Shown here one piece after another: positions 57,448 through 64,000 of a stretch of DNA of 64,000 nucleotides. Location of the stretch: NCBI RefSeq assembly GCF_016598475.1, contig NZ_JAEMUX010000009.1, positions 62,001 through 126,000 of the forward strand. The letters run 5' to 3'. A program made the translations under genes and the position numbers. Position 1 is the stretch's first letter. Each line of letters starts with the position of its first letter. This stretch comes from Streptomyces adelaidensis (GTDB lineage: Bacteria > Actinomycetota > Actinomycetes > Streptomycetales > Streptomycetaceae). The notes under the pieces are model-generated. The model was not told where the DNA came from. It made no database searches and was given only the letters and a program-made list of their open reading frames with translations.

Positions 57448-57963
57448 ATGACGGCCATGCAGACTCGACAGGCATGGCCTGATGACGCATCAGCGGTAGC
57501 CGGTGTTTACGTGCGCTCCTGGCAGGCGGCCTTTGCCGGTCTTGTCCCCCAGCACTACCTCGACGCCATGGACCCAAGCCGCGAAGAGTCCGAGTGGAAG
57601 ACACGCATCGCGGAGACACGATGGCCGTTGTCGGGAGTACTGGTAGCCGAAACCGAGGCGGGGATCGTCGGATTCGCAGGTTTCGGCCCGTCTCAGGAGA
57701 CCCCTGCCGTCGCGGAAATCGGCACGCTTTACGCGATGCCCGAGGTCTGGGGCACTGGGATCGGGAAGCACTTGATGCTGGCCACGTTGACGACTCTCCG
57801 ACAGGCCGAGTACACGCAAGCCACCTTGTGGGTCCTGGAAGACAATCGTCGCGCCCGGCGCTTCTACGAAGCTGCCGGCTGGCGCGCAGACGGCGCAGCC
57901 GTTGAAGACACCACCGGTGGGGCTTCTCTCAACAAGTTGCGCTACCGCCGCCCTCTTGGCTAA
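57448..57963 (+). CDS. GNAT-family N-acetyltransferase
   Basis: 171 residues. The acetyl-CoA loop is MPEVWGTGIGKHLMLATL (Q/R-x-x-G-x-G/A type), with GIVGFAGFGP before it and RRARRFYEAAGW after it, the standard GNAT order. Substrate unknown; may act on small molecules or proteins. It begins 13 bp after the recombinase frame ends and could be cargo of that element. Its codon use and GC are slightly lower than the chromosomal genes around it. Confidence 0.85.
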   Translation: MTAMQTRQAWPDDASAVAGVYVRSWQAAFAGLVPQHYLDAMDPSREESEWKTRIAETRWPLSGVLVAETEAGIVGFAGFGPSQETPAVAEIGTLYAMPEVWGTGIGKHLMLATLTTLRQAEYTQATLWVLEDNRRARRFYEAAGWRADGAAVEDTTGGASLNKLRYRRPLG

Positions 57964-58144
57964 CCCGCTCGGCGTCTTGCCCGTCCAGGGGACCAGGAAC
58001 GGCAAGGTCGCGAGTTGGCCTCGAACCCACGGAAGCAACTCCGCAGAACACGACGACGGACCCTTGAGTTCCCACCGAGAACCCTTCAGTTTGCGTGAAC
58101 TCACGGGACTCACGAGGGCTGAGGAACATCCGTGTCAGATCGTG

Positions 58145-58182
58145 CGCTAAGTGGTCTGCGCCGTAAGTCCTTCGGGGGTTGA
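58145..58182 (+). repeat. terminal inverted repeat, left
   Basis: Starts CGCTAAGTGGTCTGCG and ends AAGTCCTTCGGGGGTTGA. The last base is next to the transposase stop codon (58183-58185). Confidence 0.75.
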
Positions 58183-59349
58183 TCATGCTTCCGGGGTGGC
58201 GGAGGATTCTTCTGGGTGATCGGCGGTGTGCCGGTCGAGTCTGGCCAGCAGATCGTCCAGGTCGGAGGTGGTGAACTTCCACTGGAACGGCTGTGCCGTG
58301 GCGTTGTAGCGGTCTTCGAAGGCTCGGAGCCGGTCCCCGACCTGGGCGAGGTCGGTGAAGTCGTTGGGCGAGACGACCTTGCGCTGGACGACGGAGAAGT
58401 AGATCTCCACTTGGTTCAACCACGAGGCGTGGACCGGGGTGTGGACCATGACCGCGTTCGGGAACGCACTGGTCAGCCGGTCGGCAGCCTTCTTGCCGCG
58501 GTGGGAGGAGCCGTTGTCGACGATCCAGAACACGCGTTCCGCGCTGGCGTACGGCTCCTGGGTCATGACCTGGGCGACCAGGTTCATGAACGGGTCGATG
58601 CCGGTCTTGGGTTCGGTGCGGCCGAACACTTTCGCGTGGTGGACGTCGTAGGCGGCGAGGTAGGCCAGGGCGCCGCCGCGGCCGTAGGTGTGGTTGACGC
58701 GCATAGCCCGGGCCTGGCCGGGGGCGAGGGTGGGGTGACAGCGGCAGCGGGCCTGGATGGAGGTCTTCTCGTCCGCGCTGATGACGTACTCGTCCGCGCC
58801 GAGCGGGACACCCTCGAACGTGCGGGCGTACAGGTCCAGAACACGCTGGGTCTTGACGCGGAAGTCCGGGTCGCGGATGAAGATCCAGGACCGGTACTGC
58901 CAGGGCTTGAGCGCGTCCTCGCGCAACCAGCGGCGCACCGTGGACGCGGAGACGGTCTCGGTGATCCCGCGCGCGGTCAGCTCGGCAGCCAACTCCGGGC
59001 ACGACCAGCGCGCCAGCGGCACGCCGGTCTCGGCGGGTAACTGGCAGGCCAACGCTTTGGCCTCGGCGACCTGCACGGGGGTGAAACGGGCGGGGCGCCC
59101 GGAGCGCTTGCGGTCAGCCAGGGCCGGCAGCCCGCCGTAGGCGAACCGGCCGCGCCAGGTCCGGACCGTGTCCACGTGCAGGTGGGTCTCGGCGGCGATC
59201 CTGGCATTACTCCGGCCACGTGCCGCAAGGAGGACGACTGCGGCACGCTGCCGGGCTTGGTGTGGAGTCTTGTGCCCGTAAGCCATCTTCTTCAGCCGGT
59301 GGCGCTCGGCGGCGGTCAGCACCACCGCCACGGCAGCGCGTATGGCCAC
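58183..59349 (-). CDS. IS630-family transposase
   Basis: 388 residues. N-terminal HTH domains (RSNARIAAETHLHVDTVRTW, RSGRPARFTP) and a DDE core: D in VISADEKTSIQ, D in FWIVDNGSSH and E in SWLNQVEIYFSVVQRK. Full family length and no interruptions, so probably active. The ATG at 59349 is far (about 2.1 kb) from the only candidate right-hand inverted repeat. The intervening 59350-59557 shows a GGAGGCGGAAGGAAGAGAGG purine run but no repeat. Confidence 0.9.
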   Translation of the reverse strand: MAIRAAVAVVLTAAERHRLKKMAYGHKTPHQARQRAAVVLLAARGRSNARIAAETHLHVDTVRTWRGRFAYGGLPALADRKRSGRPARFTPVQVAEAKALACQLPAETGVPLARWSCPELAAELTARGITETVSASTVRRWLREDALKPWQYRSWIFIRDPDFRVKTQRVLDLYARTFEGVPLGADEYVISADEKTSIQARCRCHPTLAPGQARAMRVNHTYGRGGALAYLAAYDVHHAKVFGRTEPKTGIDPFMNLVAQVMTQEPYASAERVFWIVDNGSSHRGKKAADRLTSAFPNAVMVHTPVHASWLNQVEIYFSVVQRKVVSPNDFTDLAQVGDRLRAFEDRYNATAQPFQWKFTTSDLDDLLARLDRHTADHPEESSATPEA

Positions 59350-59557
59350 GTACCTGTCCCCCGGATCCTGCGGCAGGCTGATAAGCCTGAATGATTTCGA
59401 CTGCCCCCGCTCTTCCTTCCACCTCGTTGGATCTACAAGGAGGCGGAAGGAAGAGAGGTAGTGACGGCCATCGTGATCGTTGAAGGTTCGTCGGCGCCCA
59501 GGAAGGCGGCCGGTGGCCTACGCTCGTGTCTCGCGTGTCACCGAGGATCGGGGGCGC

Positions 59558-60211
59558 TCACGCGGCGGACCGGACCTTGATCGCGTGGCTGAGGGCTGCC
59601 TGCTCTTCGTCGGGAAGGCGACGCTCGGCATGGAGCATGCGCAGGGCGGTGGTGACGCGTTCCTCGTCCTCGGATGTGCCGAGGCTGCCCATGTACGGGG
59701 GCAACAGCAGACTCAGGGCTTCGAGGTCCGTGCGTGCGCAGAGCGTGGTGAGGAGTTCACCGACAGGGTCTTCGTGCTGCTGTGGTGCGGGCCGGGCGGT
59801 GGCACGCAGTCCTGCGGCGATACGGTAGCGGAGCCATTGCTGGTGGGGGCCGGCTGGGACGTCGTCGATGTGCGTGGCGGCGGACTCGAAGTGTTCGCGG
59901 GCCTGTTCGATCTGGCCGAGGTCCCGGTGGGCCCGGGCCATGTTGCCGTGAAGTGAGGCGTAGAAGCCGCGGACACGATCGTCGCCGACCTTGTCGGCCC
60001 GGGTCAGGCACTCCTGGTTCCACCGCAGAGTCTCCTGCGGGGTCGGCTGGTGCCGGGCGAGGTAGTGCGCGGCGATGCAGGCGTCGTAGTCGTCCTCGGC
60101 CGCTTCCCAGGCTTGAAGGAACAGGTCCCGTGCTCGGGCATCTCGTCCTTCGGTCTCGGCCTGCATACCCTGCGCGCACAGCTGCACGACGATGTTCTCG
60201 GGGTCGGTCAC
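59558..60211 (-). CDS. tetratricopeptide-like protein
   Basis: 217 residues from a GTG with AGGAGA upstream. Helix-pair repeats: AETEGRDARARDLFLQAWEA, YDACIAAHYLARHQPTPQET, RWNQECLTRADKVGD and GNMARAHRDLGQIEQAREHF. These resemble TPR units of Streptomyces regulatory proteins. It lies 40 bp after the MerR/clamp gene on the same strand, so the two form an operon inside the IR-bounded segment. Function unknown; protein binding is likely. Confidence 0.7.
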   Translation of the reverse strand: MTDPENIVVQLCAQGMQAETEGRDARARDLFLQAWEAAEDDYDACIAAHYLARHQPTPQETLRWNQECLTRADKVGDDRVRGFYASLHGNMARAHRDLGQIEQAREHFESAATHIDDVPAGPHQQWLRYRIAAGLRATARPAPQQHEDPVGELLTTLCARTDLEALSLLLPPYMGSLGTSEDEERVTTALRMLHAERRLPDEEQAALSHAIKVRSAA

Positions 60212-60251
60212 GGTTCTCCTGAGGTGATGAGAGTGCGATGTTGAGGAAGAG

Positions 60252-61325
60252 TCAGCTGGAGGTGTCGAGGGCGACGGGCATGATCAGCGTGGTGAAGCTG
60301 CCCTGGTCTGCGGAACGCACCACGACAGGCCGATCTACGGCGGAAATCTCCAACAGAACGTCGGGCCCGACACTGGCCTCCAGCGCGGGGCCCAGGACGG
60401 CGGGGTCGAAACCGATCCGCTGGGGCAGGTCTCCATGGCAGACCGCCGGCAGGGTGACGGCGTCGGAGTGATCGGCAAGCGAGACGACCAGCTCGTCGTC
60501 CGCGAAACTCAGAGCGATGCGTGCAGCGTCTGCGTGGCTGTTGACCGCGTCACGCAGAGCCAGGCGATCCACGATCACGCGGTATTCCGGCGGGGCCAGA
60601 GCCGAGAGCATCTCGCGGTAGGCAGGGAACAGGTCATCGGTCGTCACCAGGACACGGCACTCTGCCGTACTGCGTGCGCGGGCGCCGTCCGGTCCGACCT
60701 GGATGGTGACCTCGTGGACTCGCGCCGCCCATTGCCCGAACTCGATCAGGTCAGCCGCGTGCACCAGCAGGCGGCAGGGCCCTCCGTCGAGTGCCGCCGG
60801 CCTCAGAACGCGCATCGACAGGCGATAGCGATCGGTAGCCACCAGACGCACCTCGCCGTCATCGATCTCGATGAGGACGCAACCCAGCGCAGGGAGTTCC
60901 ACGTCGGAGGCCGCGGCCGGCACCACCTGGCGTACCGCACTGGCCAACTCCACGCCGCCGATCCGCGCTTCCGTCATGCTGCCGGCAGTCGAGAGGGAAC
61001 GTAGAACCACGGCGATGGCGGCCTCGGCCGTTTGCGTCTGGTCCCGCATCCTCTCCAAGTGCCGTTCCAGCACCTCTCGGCCCTCGCGCTCGGGCCCGTC
61101 GAGCACCACGGTGACCTCAGCCAGTGGCAGTCCCGCTTCTCGCAGACTGCGCAGGAGGGCGGCACGGGCCTCCTGCGCAGGACTGTAGAAGCGGTATCCC
61201 GTCGCCCCATCAACCCACGCCGGCCGCAGAACGCGGCAGTCGTCGTAGAAACGCAGGGCGCTCGGAGCGAGACCGACCCGCCGCGCGAAGGCGCTGATGC
61301 TCAGTAGTTCCGTGGTGCCGTCCAT
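60252..61325 (-). CDS. MerR HTH fused to a DNA polymerase III beta-clamp-like domain
   Basis: 357 residues. Residues 1-75 are a MerR winged helix (SISAFARRVGLAPSALRFYD, GYRFYSPAQ), followed by a short coiled coil to about 110. From about 120 the chain resembles the sliding clamp: LGCVLIEIDDGEVRLVATDR, YRLSMRVL, later VIVDRLALRDAVN, and a C-terminal VVVRSADQGSFTTLIMPV that matches the DnaN ending (P-V-x-I-R-x-A-D-x-G-x-F-x-x-L-x-M-P-V). Only about two clamp domains fit in the length, not three. It may be a regulator with a clamp-fold sensor, or bind clamp partners. Confidence 0.75.
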   Translation of the reverse strand: MDGTTELLSISAFARRVGLAPSALRFYDDCRVLRPAWVDGATGYRFYSPAQEARAALLRSLREAGLPLAEVTVVLDGPEREGREVLERHLERMRDQTQTAEAAIAVVLRSLSTAGSMTEARIGGVELASAVRQVVPAAASDVELPALGCVLIEIDDGEVRLVATDRYRLSMRVLRPAALDGGPCRLLVHAADLIEFGQWAARVHEVTIQVGPDGARARSTAECRVLVTTDDLFPAYREMLSALAPPEYRVIVDRLALRDAVNSHADAARIALSFADDELVVSLADHSDAVTLPAVCHGDLPQRIGFDPAVLGPALEASVGPDVLLEISAVDRPVVVRSADQGSFTTLIMPVALDTSS

Positions 61326-61417
61326 GGCCCCGATTGTCGACGTTCATCCAACTTGAAGGTCAACTCGCCCTTCGGCCGGGTTCCGCGCCACCACTTGGCA
61401 CGGGAGCTGCCTCAGCG

Positions 61418-61455
61418 TCAACCCCCGAAGGACTTCGAGAGCCGACCACTAAGCG
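61418..61455 (-). repeat. terminal inverted repeat, right
   Basis: Reverse complement begins CGCTTAGTGGTCGGCT and ends AAGTCCTTCGGGGGTTGA; 32 of 38 positions equal the left copy. It lies 92 bp upstream of the MerR/clamp start. A separate hairpin (CGTCAGCC with GGCTGACG, 61458-61482) follows immediately. Confidence 0.75.
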
Positions 61456-61647
61456 TCCGTCAGCCCTGGTGGGCGGCTGACGGGACGTCGGCCGCGGGGC
61501 CGGTGTGAAGTTTTTTCACAGATATGTACCTGTCTTTGAAGTCCCCCGGTGGTGGATTCGCTTGGCTCAGATTCGAACGGACACCCATCGAGCTGGGTGC
61601 GATGGCTTCTGTAGCCTGCTGCCAGCTGTGTGTCGGGGGGAGCTGGC

Positions 61648-62064
61648 GTGGTGAACATCCTGTCTGTGGCCATCGGGGCTGGTTTCGGCCTCATAGGGGC
61701 CGTGTTCGGGTCTTGGTTCACTGCGCGCCGGCAGGACCGCATGTGGCTGCGCGAACAGAAGTTGAAAGCCGGGGTCGGCTTCAACACCGCCGTGGTCCAG
61801 CTCATCGACTACCTTCGGGAAACACGGCTGAGTGACGACGGTGCCGGGGCCAACGAACTCGCGGGCCGGATGCAGGAAGCCCGGTCAGCCCTCTACCTAC
61901 TGTGCGCCGACGACACCGTCGATCTCGCCGACGCTCTCGCGCGTCGGGTCTGGAGCTCCCTGCCCAGCGAGGGCAGGGACGATCGCAGGACTGAGCACAG
62001 GGAAACGGAGGATCTGCTCCGCCGCTTCACCCACCAGCTCCGGCAAGAGATCGCCAGGACGTAG
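61648..62064 (+). CDS. small membrane-anchored hypothetical protein
   Basis: 138 residues from a GTG at 61648; an ATG-like start at 61630 and a GTG at 61651 are alternatives. GGGGGGAGC precedes it. One N-terminal membrane segment (LSVAIGAGFGLIGAVFGSWF) is followed by a basic turn TARRQDRMWLREQKLKAG and a helical cytoplasmic tail ending LLRRFTHQLRQEI. Proteins of this shape (one helix plus a cytosolic coiled tail) are common and unassigned in Streptomyces. Confidence 0.55.
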   Translation: MVNILSVAIGAGFGLIGAVFGSWFTARRQDRMWLREQKLKAGVGFNTAVVQLIDYLRETRLSDDGAGANELAGRMQEARSALYLLCADDTVDLADALARRVWSSLPSEGRDDRRTEHRETEDLLRRFTHQLRQEIART

Positions 62065-62212
62065 TCTCAGCCGGTTCTTCAACGGGAAGATCGGTGCAGA
62101 CAGTGCGGTTTGAGCCGGTGCTGGCCGAGGAGATGACGCTGTCAGCGAGGACGATCAGTCCCGTGCGGCTTCTCGGGATTCGGGCCGGCCGCTCCGGCGG
62201 GCCGCACGACGG

Positions 62213-62244
62213 CGGCTCGCCCCCGAATGCCGCGGGGCGAGCCG
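62213..62244 (-). terminator. hairpin terminator after the DUF397 gene
   Basis: CGGCTCGCCCC and GGGGCGAGCCG form a perfect 11-bp stem with a 10-base loop, 17 bp beyond the DUF397 stop. It also faces the plus-strand gene ending at 62064. Confidence 0.7.
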
Positions 62245-62260
62245 TCGTTGCAGAGTTCCC

Positions 62261-62482
62261 CTACTCAAGACCGCCGAATCGACCCTCAGCCGCAGTGGAG
62301 ACGAACGCGGAAAGCTGCCCACGGTTCACCAACAGCGCCGGTCCGTGCGGCCTCTTGCTGTCCCGTACAGCCACCGTCTCGGCATCGACGATGCCGCACT
62401 CGACGCACTGCGCCCCCGTGTCACTGTACGAGGACTTCCACCACGTCACGGGGAGGGCGGACGCGTCGCCAACAGAGTTCAT
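62261..62482 (-). CDS. DUF397 protein
   Basis: 73 residues with the family signature TWWKSSYSDTGAQCVECGIV and VAVRDSKRPHGPALLV. DUF397 proteins pair with XRE regulators of the WhiJ type in Streptomyces and are thought to modulate them. The ATG overlaps the XRE stop by three to four bases (ATGA), so the pair is translationally coupled. Confidence 0.85.
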   Translation of the reverse strand: MNSVGDASALPVTWWKSSYSDTGAQCVECGIVDAETVAVRDSKRPHGPALLVNRGQLSAFVSTAAEGRFGGLE

Positions 62483-63342
62483 GCGGTCTTCCTTATTGTC
62501 GTGACCAGTTCCGCCGACTCCTCGACCGAGAGCGCGGCAGATGTCAGCCGTTGCCAGGCGTCCCGGTGAGCGGCGACCCCGTTGCCGTCCTCGACGTACA
62601 GCGCCGAGGCCAACCCCTCGGTATGGACGACGTCGAGGTCAGCATGCGGGCCGAAACCCAGAATCGTGAAGCTGCCCAACTGGCCGACGTGAAGGGGTGC
62701 GTCCGAGGGGAGCACCTGAATGTTGACGTTCGGACGTTTCGCCATGGTGAGCAACCGGCCCAACTGCTCGTTCATCAGGCCCTCAGTCTTCGATGACGAC
62801 CGTAGGGCGCCCTCGGCGATGATCGCCCACAGCGTGAGTGGGTCCTCGCGGGTGAGCACTGCCTGACGAGCGAGGCGCACCTCGACCAAGGCATCGACCC
62901 GCGCCTCAACCGCCTCAGACATCGCCGTGGCCCGGATGATCTCGCGGGCGTACTCAGCTGTGTGCAACAGGCCGGGAATCGCCCCTAGTTGCCACGACGA
63001 GACCGATTCGGCCTCGGCCTCAAGACTGATCAGATCCTCGTACACAGGGTTGAGGACGCCCCGATACGAGTGCCACCAACCACGCTGCGCACCCTCTTTG
63101 GTGAGGGTGAGCAGCGCGGCCCGTAGTTCGTCGCTCACCTCCCGGCCCAGCTCGATGTACAGATCGAGCAGAGCATCGACGTCCTTCTCTTTGGCCGGGC
63201 TCTTGGCCGTCTCGATCCTCGACAACTTCGAGGAGACGAACCGCCCTTCGGACTTCTCCGCGACCTCTTCGAGGGTGAGTTCACCCCGAAGTGCCTTCAG
63301 CTTGGCACCGAGGCGTCGGCGGCGCACTGTAGGCGCACTCAC
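62479..63342 (-). CDS. XRE-family regulator, Scr1/WhiJ type
   Basis: 287 residues from GTG 63342 with GGAGGG upstream; the longer open frame has no ribosome-binding site. N-terminal HTH: RLGAKLKALRGELTLEEVAE, GRFVSSKLSRIETAKS. The C-terminal 180 residues are the DUF5753 domain (LGAIPGLLHTAEYAREIIRA, LWAIIAEGALR, NVNIQVLPSDAP, YVEDG). These regulators act with a DUF397 protein and often an anti-sigma-like ATPase in developmental or antibiotic control. All three components are present here. Confidence 0.85.
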   Translation of the reverse strand: MSAPTVRRRRLGAKLKALRGELTLEEVAEKSEGRFVSSKLSRIETAKSPAKEKDVDALLDLYIELGREVSDELRAALLTLTKEGAQRGWWHSYRGVLNPVYEDLISLEAEAESVSSWQLGAIPGLLHTAEYAREIIRATAMSEAVEARVDALVEVRLARQAVLTREDPLTLWAIIAEGALRSSSKTEGLMNEQLGRLLTMAKRPNVNIQVLPSDAPLHVGQLGSFTILGFGPHADLDVVHTEGLASALYVEDGNGVAAHRDAWQRLTSAALSVEESAELVTTIRKTA

Positions 63343-63443
63343 GTTCGTTCCCTCCCCTTCGACGATCCACGCAACAGTCTGCCGTGCCCCACATTCGCTG
63401 TCACCTGCCCACTCATCGCTCCACACCCCATCCCACTATCGTG

Positions 63444-63461
63444 TGCAATTTTCTATGCAAT
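63444..63461. promoter_or_regulatory. candidate operator upstream of the XRE gene
   Basis: TGCAATTTTCTATGCAAT: two TGCAAT boxes 12 bp apart, each with a self-complementary TGCA core. This AT-rich site is in the 243-bp divergent region between the XRE and ATPase genes, where autoregulation would be expected. A small frame at 63468-63575 (MACAEESWGSNLVVLKCECG) also lies here, but I cannot tell whether it is translated. Confidence 0.4.
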
Positions 63462-63585
63462 GACGACATGGCTTGCGCTGAAGAGAGTTGGGGGAGCAAT
63501 CTGGTCGTGCTGAAATGCGAATGCGGCCGCAGGCATGCCGAGAGAGGCAGTGTGCGCTGCGGCGCTTACCCGTGAGGGGACGTGC

Positions 63586-64000
63586 ATGATCGAACGACGG
63601 GCCACCGTGCCCGCCCGCTGCACACCAACCGTCGGCCCGCCTTCCATTCTGTTACTGCATGGCGTGCCTCAATCCGCCAGACATGCCCGCGAGTTCGTAC
63701 GTGAGTTCATCGCGTACCACGTTCCGGGGGCGTCCGAGGACCACGTCGAGAACGCCATCCTGGCCGCCTCAGAGATGGTCACCAATGCCATCCGGTACGG
63801 CACCGAACCCGGCGACTCCCTTCGGGTGGAGATTCACGCCGACGACGTCCGGACGCGCATCGAGGTACACGACCCCGTTCGCCGCCGTCCCCGCTCCCTC
63901 CCCAAGTCGGACGAACGGGATCGCGGCCGGGGCTTGATCATCCTCGACGCCCTGTGCGGCCCCCACGGCGCAGGGTGGGGAGTCAAAGACATCCCACTCG
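63586..64000 (+). CDS. RsbW-like ATP-binding protein, 3' end outside window
   Basis: ATG at 63586 with GAGGGG seven bases upstream; the frame is open for 138 codons to the window edge. HATPase_c_2 motifs: N box LAASEMVTNAIRYGTEPG, G1 box IEVHDPVRRRP, G2 box DRGRGLIILDALCGPHGA. The catalytic-domain length so far is normal, with perhaps 10-20 residues missing. It is divergent from the XRE-DUF397 pair, the usual partner arrangement. Confidence 0.8.
   Translation, partial: MIERRATVPARCTPTVGPPSILLLHGVPQSARHAREFVREFIAYHVPGASEDHVENAILAASEMVTNAIRYGTEPGDSLRVEIHADDVRTRIEVHDPVRRRPRSLPKSDERDRGRGLIILDALCGPHGAGWGVKDIPL

Larger units (their letters stand above)
54251..58107. mobile_element. probable recombinase-trio transposon (boundaries tentative)
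   Basis: It contains three overlapping genes (tyrosine recombinase, small HTH, large zinc-finger recombinase) plus a GNAT gene. CCCGTGAGTTC at 54251-54261 recurs inverted at 58097-58107, and the left copy falls exactly where the lectin frame is broken. An 11-bp match could be chance, so only the left border is reasonably supported. Order and sizes recall Tn554- or RIT-type multi-recombinase elements. Confidence 0.4.
58145..61455. mobile_element. 3.3-kb IR-bounded segment with IS630 transposase and passenger genes
   Basis: The 38 bp at 58145-58182 and 61418-61455 are inverted repeats matching at 32 positions, with an unbroken 18-bp core AAGTCCTTCGGGGGTTGA. The left copy touches the stop of the IS630 transposase gene. 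No second copy lies near the transposase start, where the right end of an ordinary 1.2-kb IS630 should be. The segment also holds a TPR-like gene and a MerR/clamp gene. No clean TA duplication is seen, so two separate IS remnants remain possible. Confidence 0.55.

Noticed and set aside
57905-57990. A tRNA-like stretch on the minus strand (GCGGTAGCGCAACTTGTTGAG)
   Set aside because: It lies within the GNAT coding sequence, and I could not fold a full cloverleaf with a matching T-arm or acceptor stem. The resemblance is limited to one D-arm-like segment.

Overview
The window is high-GC actinobacterial DNA and almost certainly comes from a Streptomyces chromosome, probably outside the conserved core. 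The reasons are the strong third-position GC bias with long shadow frames on both strands, GTG and TTG starts, leaderless genes, an alditol oxidase closely matching S. coelicolor AldO, XRE-DUF397-ATPase modules, and the dispersed 'GCGCAGTTCCCCGCGCCCCT' intergenic palindromes typical of the genus. No rRNA, tRNA, CRISPR array or secondary-metabolite core gene was found.

Layout. 0-2.3 kb: a marR gene fragment, a complete IS200/IS605-type element (tnpA and tnpB divergent) and the 5' piece of an IS1182-like transposase. 2.5-6.0 kb: a cytochrome P450, an SRPBCC protein, a SAM methyltransferase and a membrane protein. 6.0-15.1 kb: a purine-catabolism block on the minus strand (three-subunit xanthine dehydrogenase, NCS2-type purine permease, XdhC) facing a divergent PucR-type regulator. 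15.2-24.2 kb: a helical repeat protein, a GntR repressor, an FhuF-like iron reductase behind an iron box, a DUF2637 membrane protein, an anti-sigma-type ATPase, a PP2C-like protein, a TrmB/LuxR-type regulator and a DUF456 protein. 24.3-27.8 kb: alkylation repair (Ogt and an Ada-AlkA fusion) and an RsgA GTPase preceded by an unannotated 23-codon leader ORF. 28.0-30.7 kb: a Nudix hydrolase and an SDR gene embedded in remnants of a multi-recombinase element, then a 5'-truncated intradiol dioxygenase. 30.7-36.5 kb: a sigma-like/zinc-finger/transmembrane/CBM2 fusion protein, an unusual radical SAM protein, a 2-hydroxyacid dehydrogenase and alditol oxidase. 36.7-54.1 kb: a carbohydrate region with a ROK regulator, a sugar ABC importer without an ATPase gene, a GH2 beta-galactosidase, a GH10 xylanase, a secreted endonuclease/phosphatase-type protein, a DUF2264 protein, a rhamnogalacturonan acetylesterase and a rhamnogalacturonan lyase. 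54.1-64.0 kb: an accessory tail with a truncated lectin gene, a three-gene tyrosine-recombinase element, a GNAT gene, an IS630 transposase with unusually distant inverted repeats, a MerR/sliding-clamp fusion, and a WhiJ-like XRE-DUF397 pair facing an ATPase gene that runs off the window.

How the genes may work together. Purines: the permease imports the substrate, the dehydrogenase oxidises hypoxanthine and xanthine, XdhC matures the molybdenum cofactor, and PucR probably controls the divergent promoter. Plant cell wall: xylanase and the rhamnogalacturonan enzymes act outside the cell, and galactosides enter through the binding-protein-dependent importer (powered by an ATPase encoded elsewhere) to be hydrolysed by the GH2 enzyme. 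The ROK gene and the importer operon share a promoter architecture, and a LacI-type operator lies between the two rhamnogalacturonan genes. 

The most unusual content is (i) a 3.3-kb segment bounded by 38-bp imperfect inverted repeats holding an IS630 transposase, a TPR-like gene and a MerR-HTH/DNA-polymerase-beta-clamp fusion; (ii) two loci of the same recombinase-HTH-recombinase type, one nearly intact and one decayed; (iii) a one-chain sigma-like/anti-sigma-like/CBM2 membrane protein; (iv) the leader ORF before rsgA; and (v) a tandem 9-bp expansion inside the first membrane segment of the purine permease.
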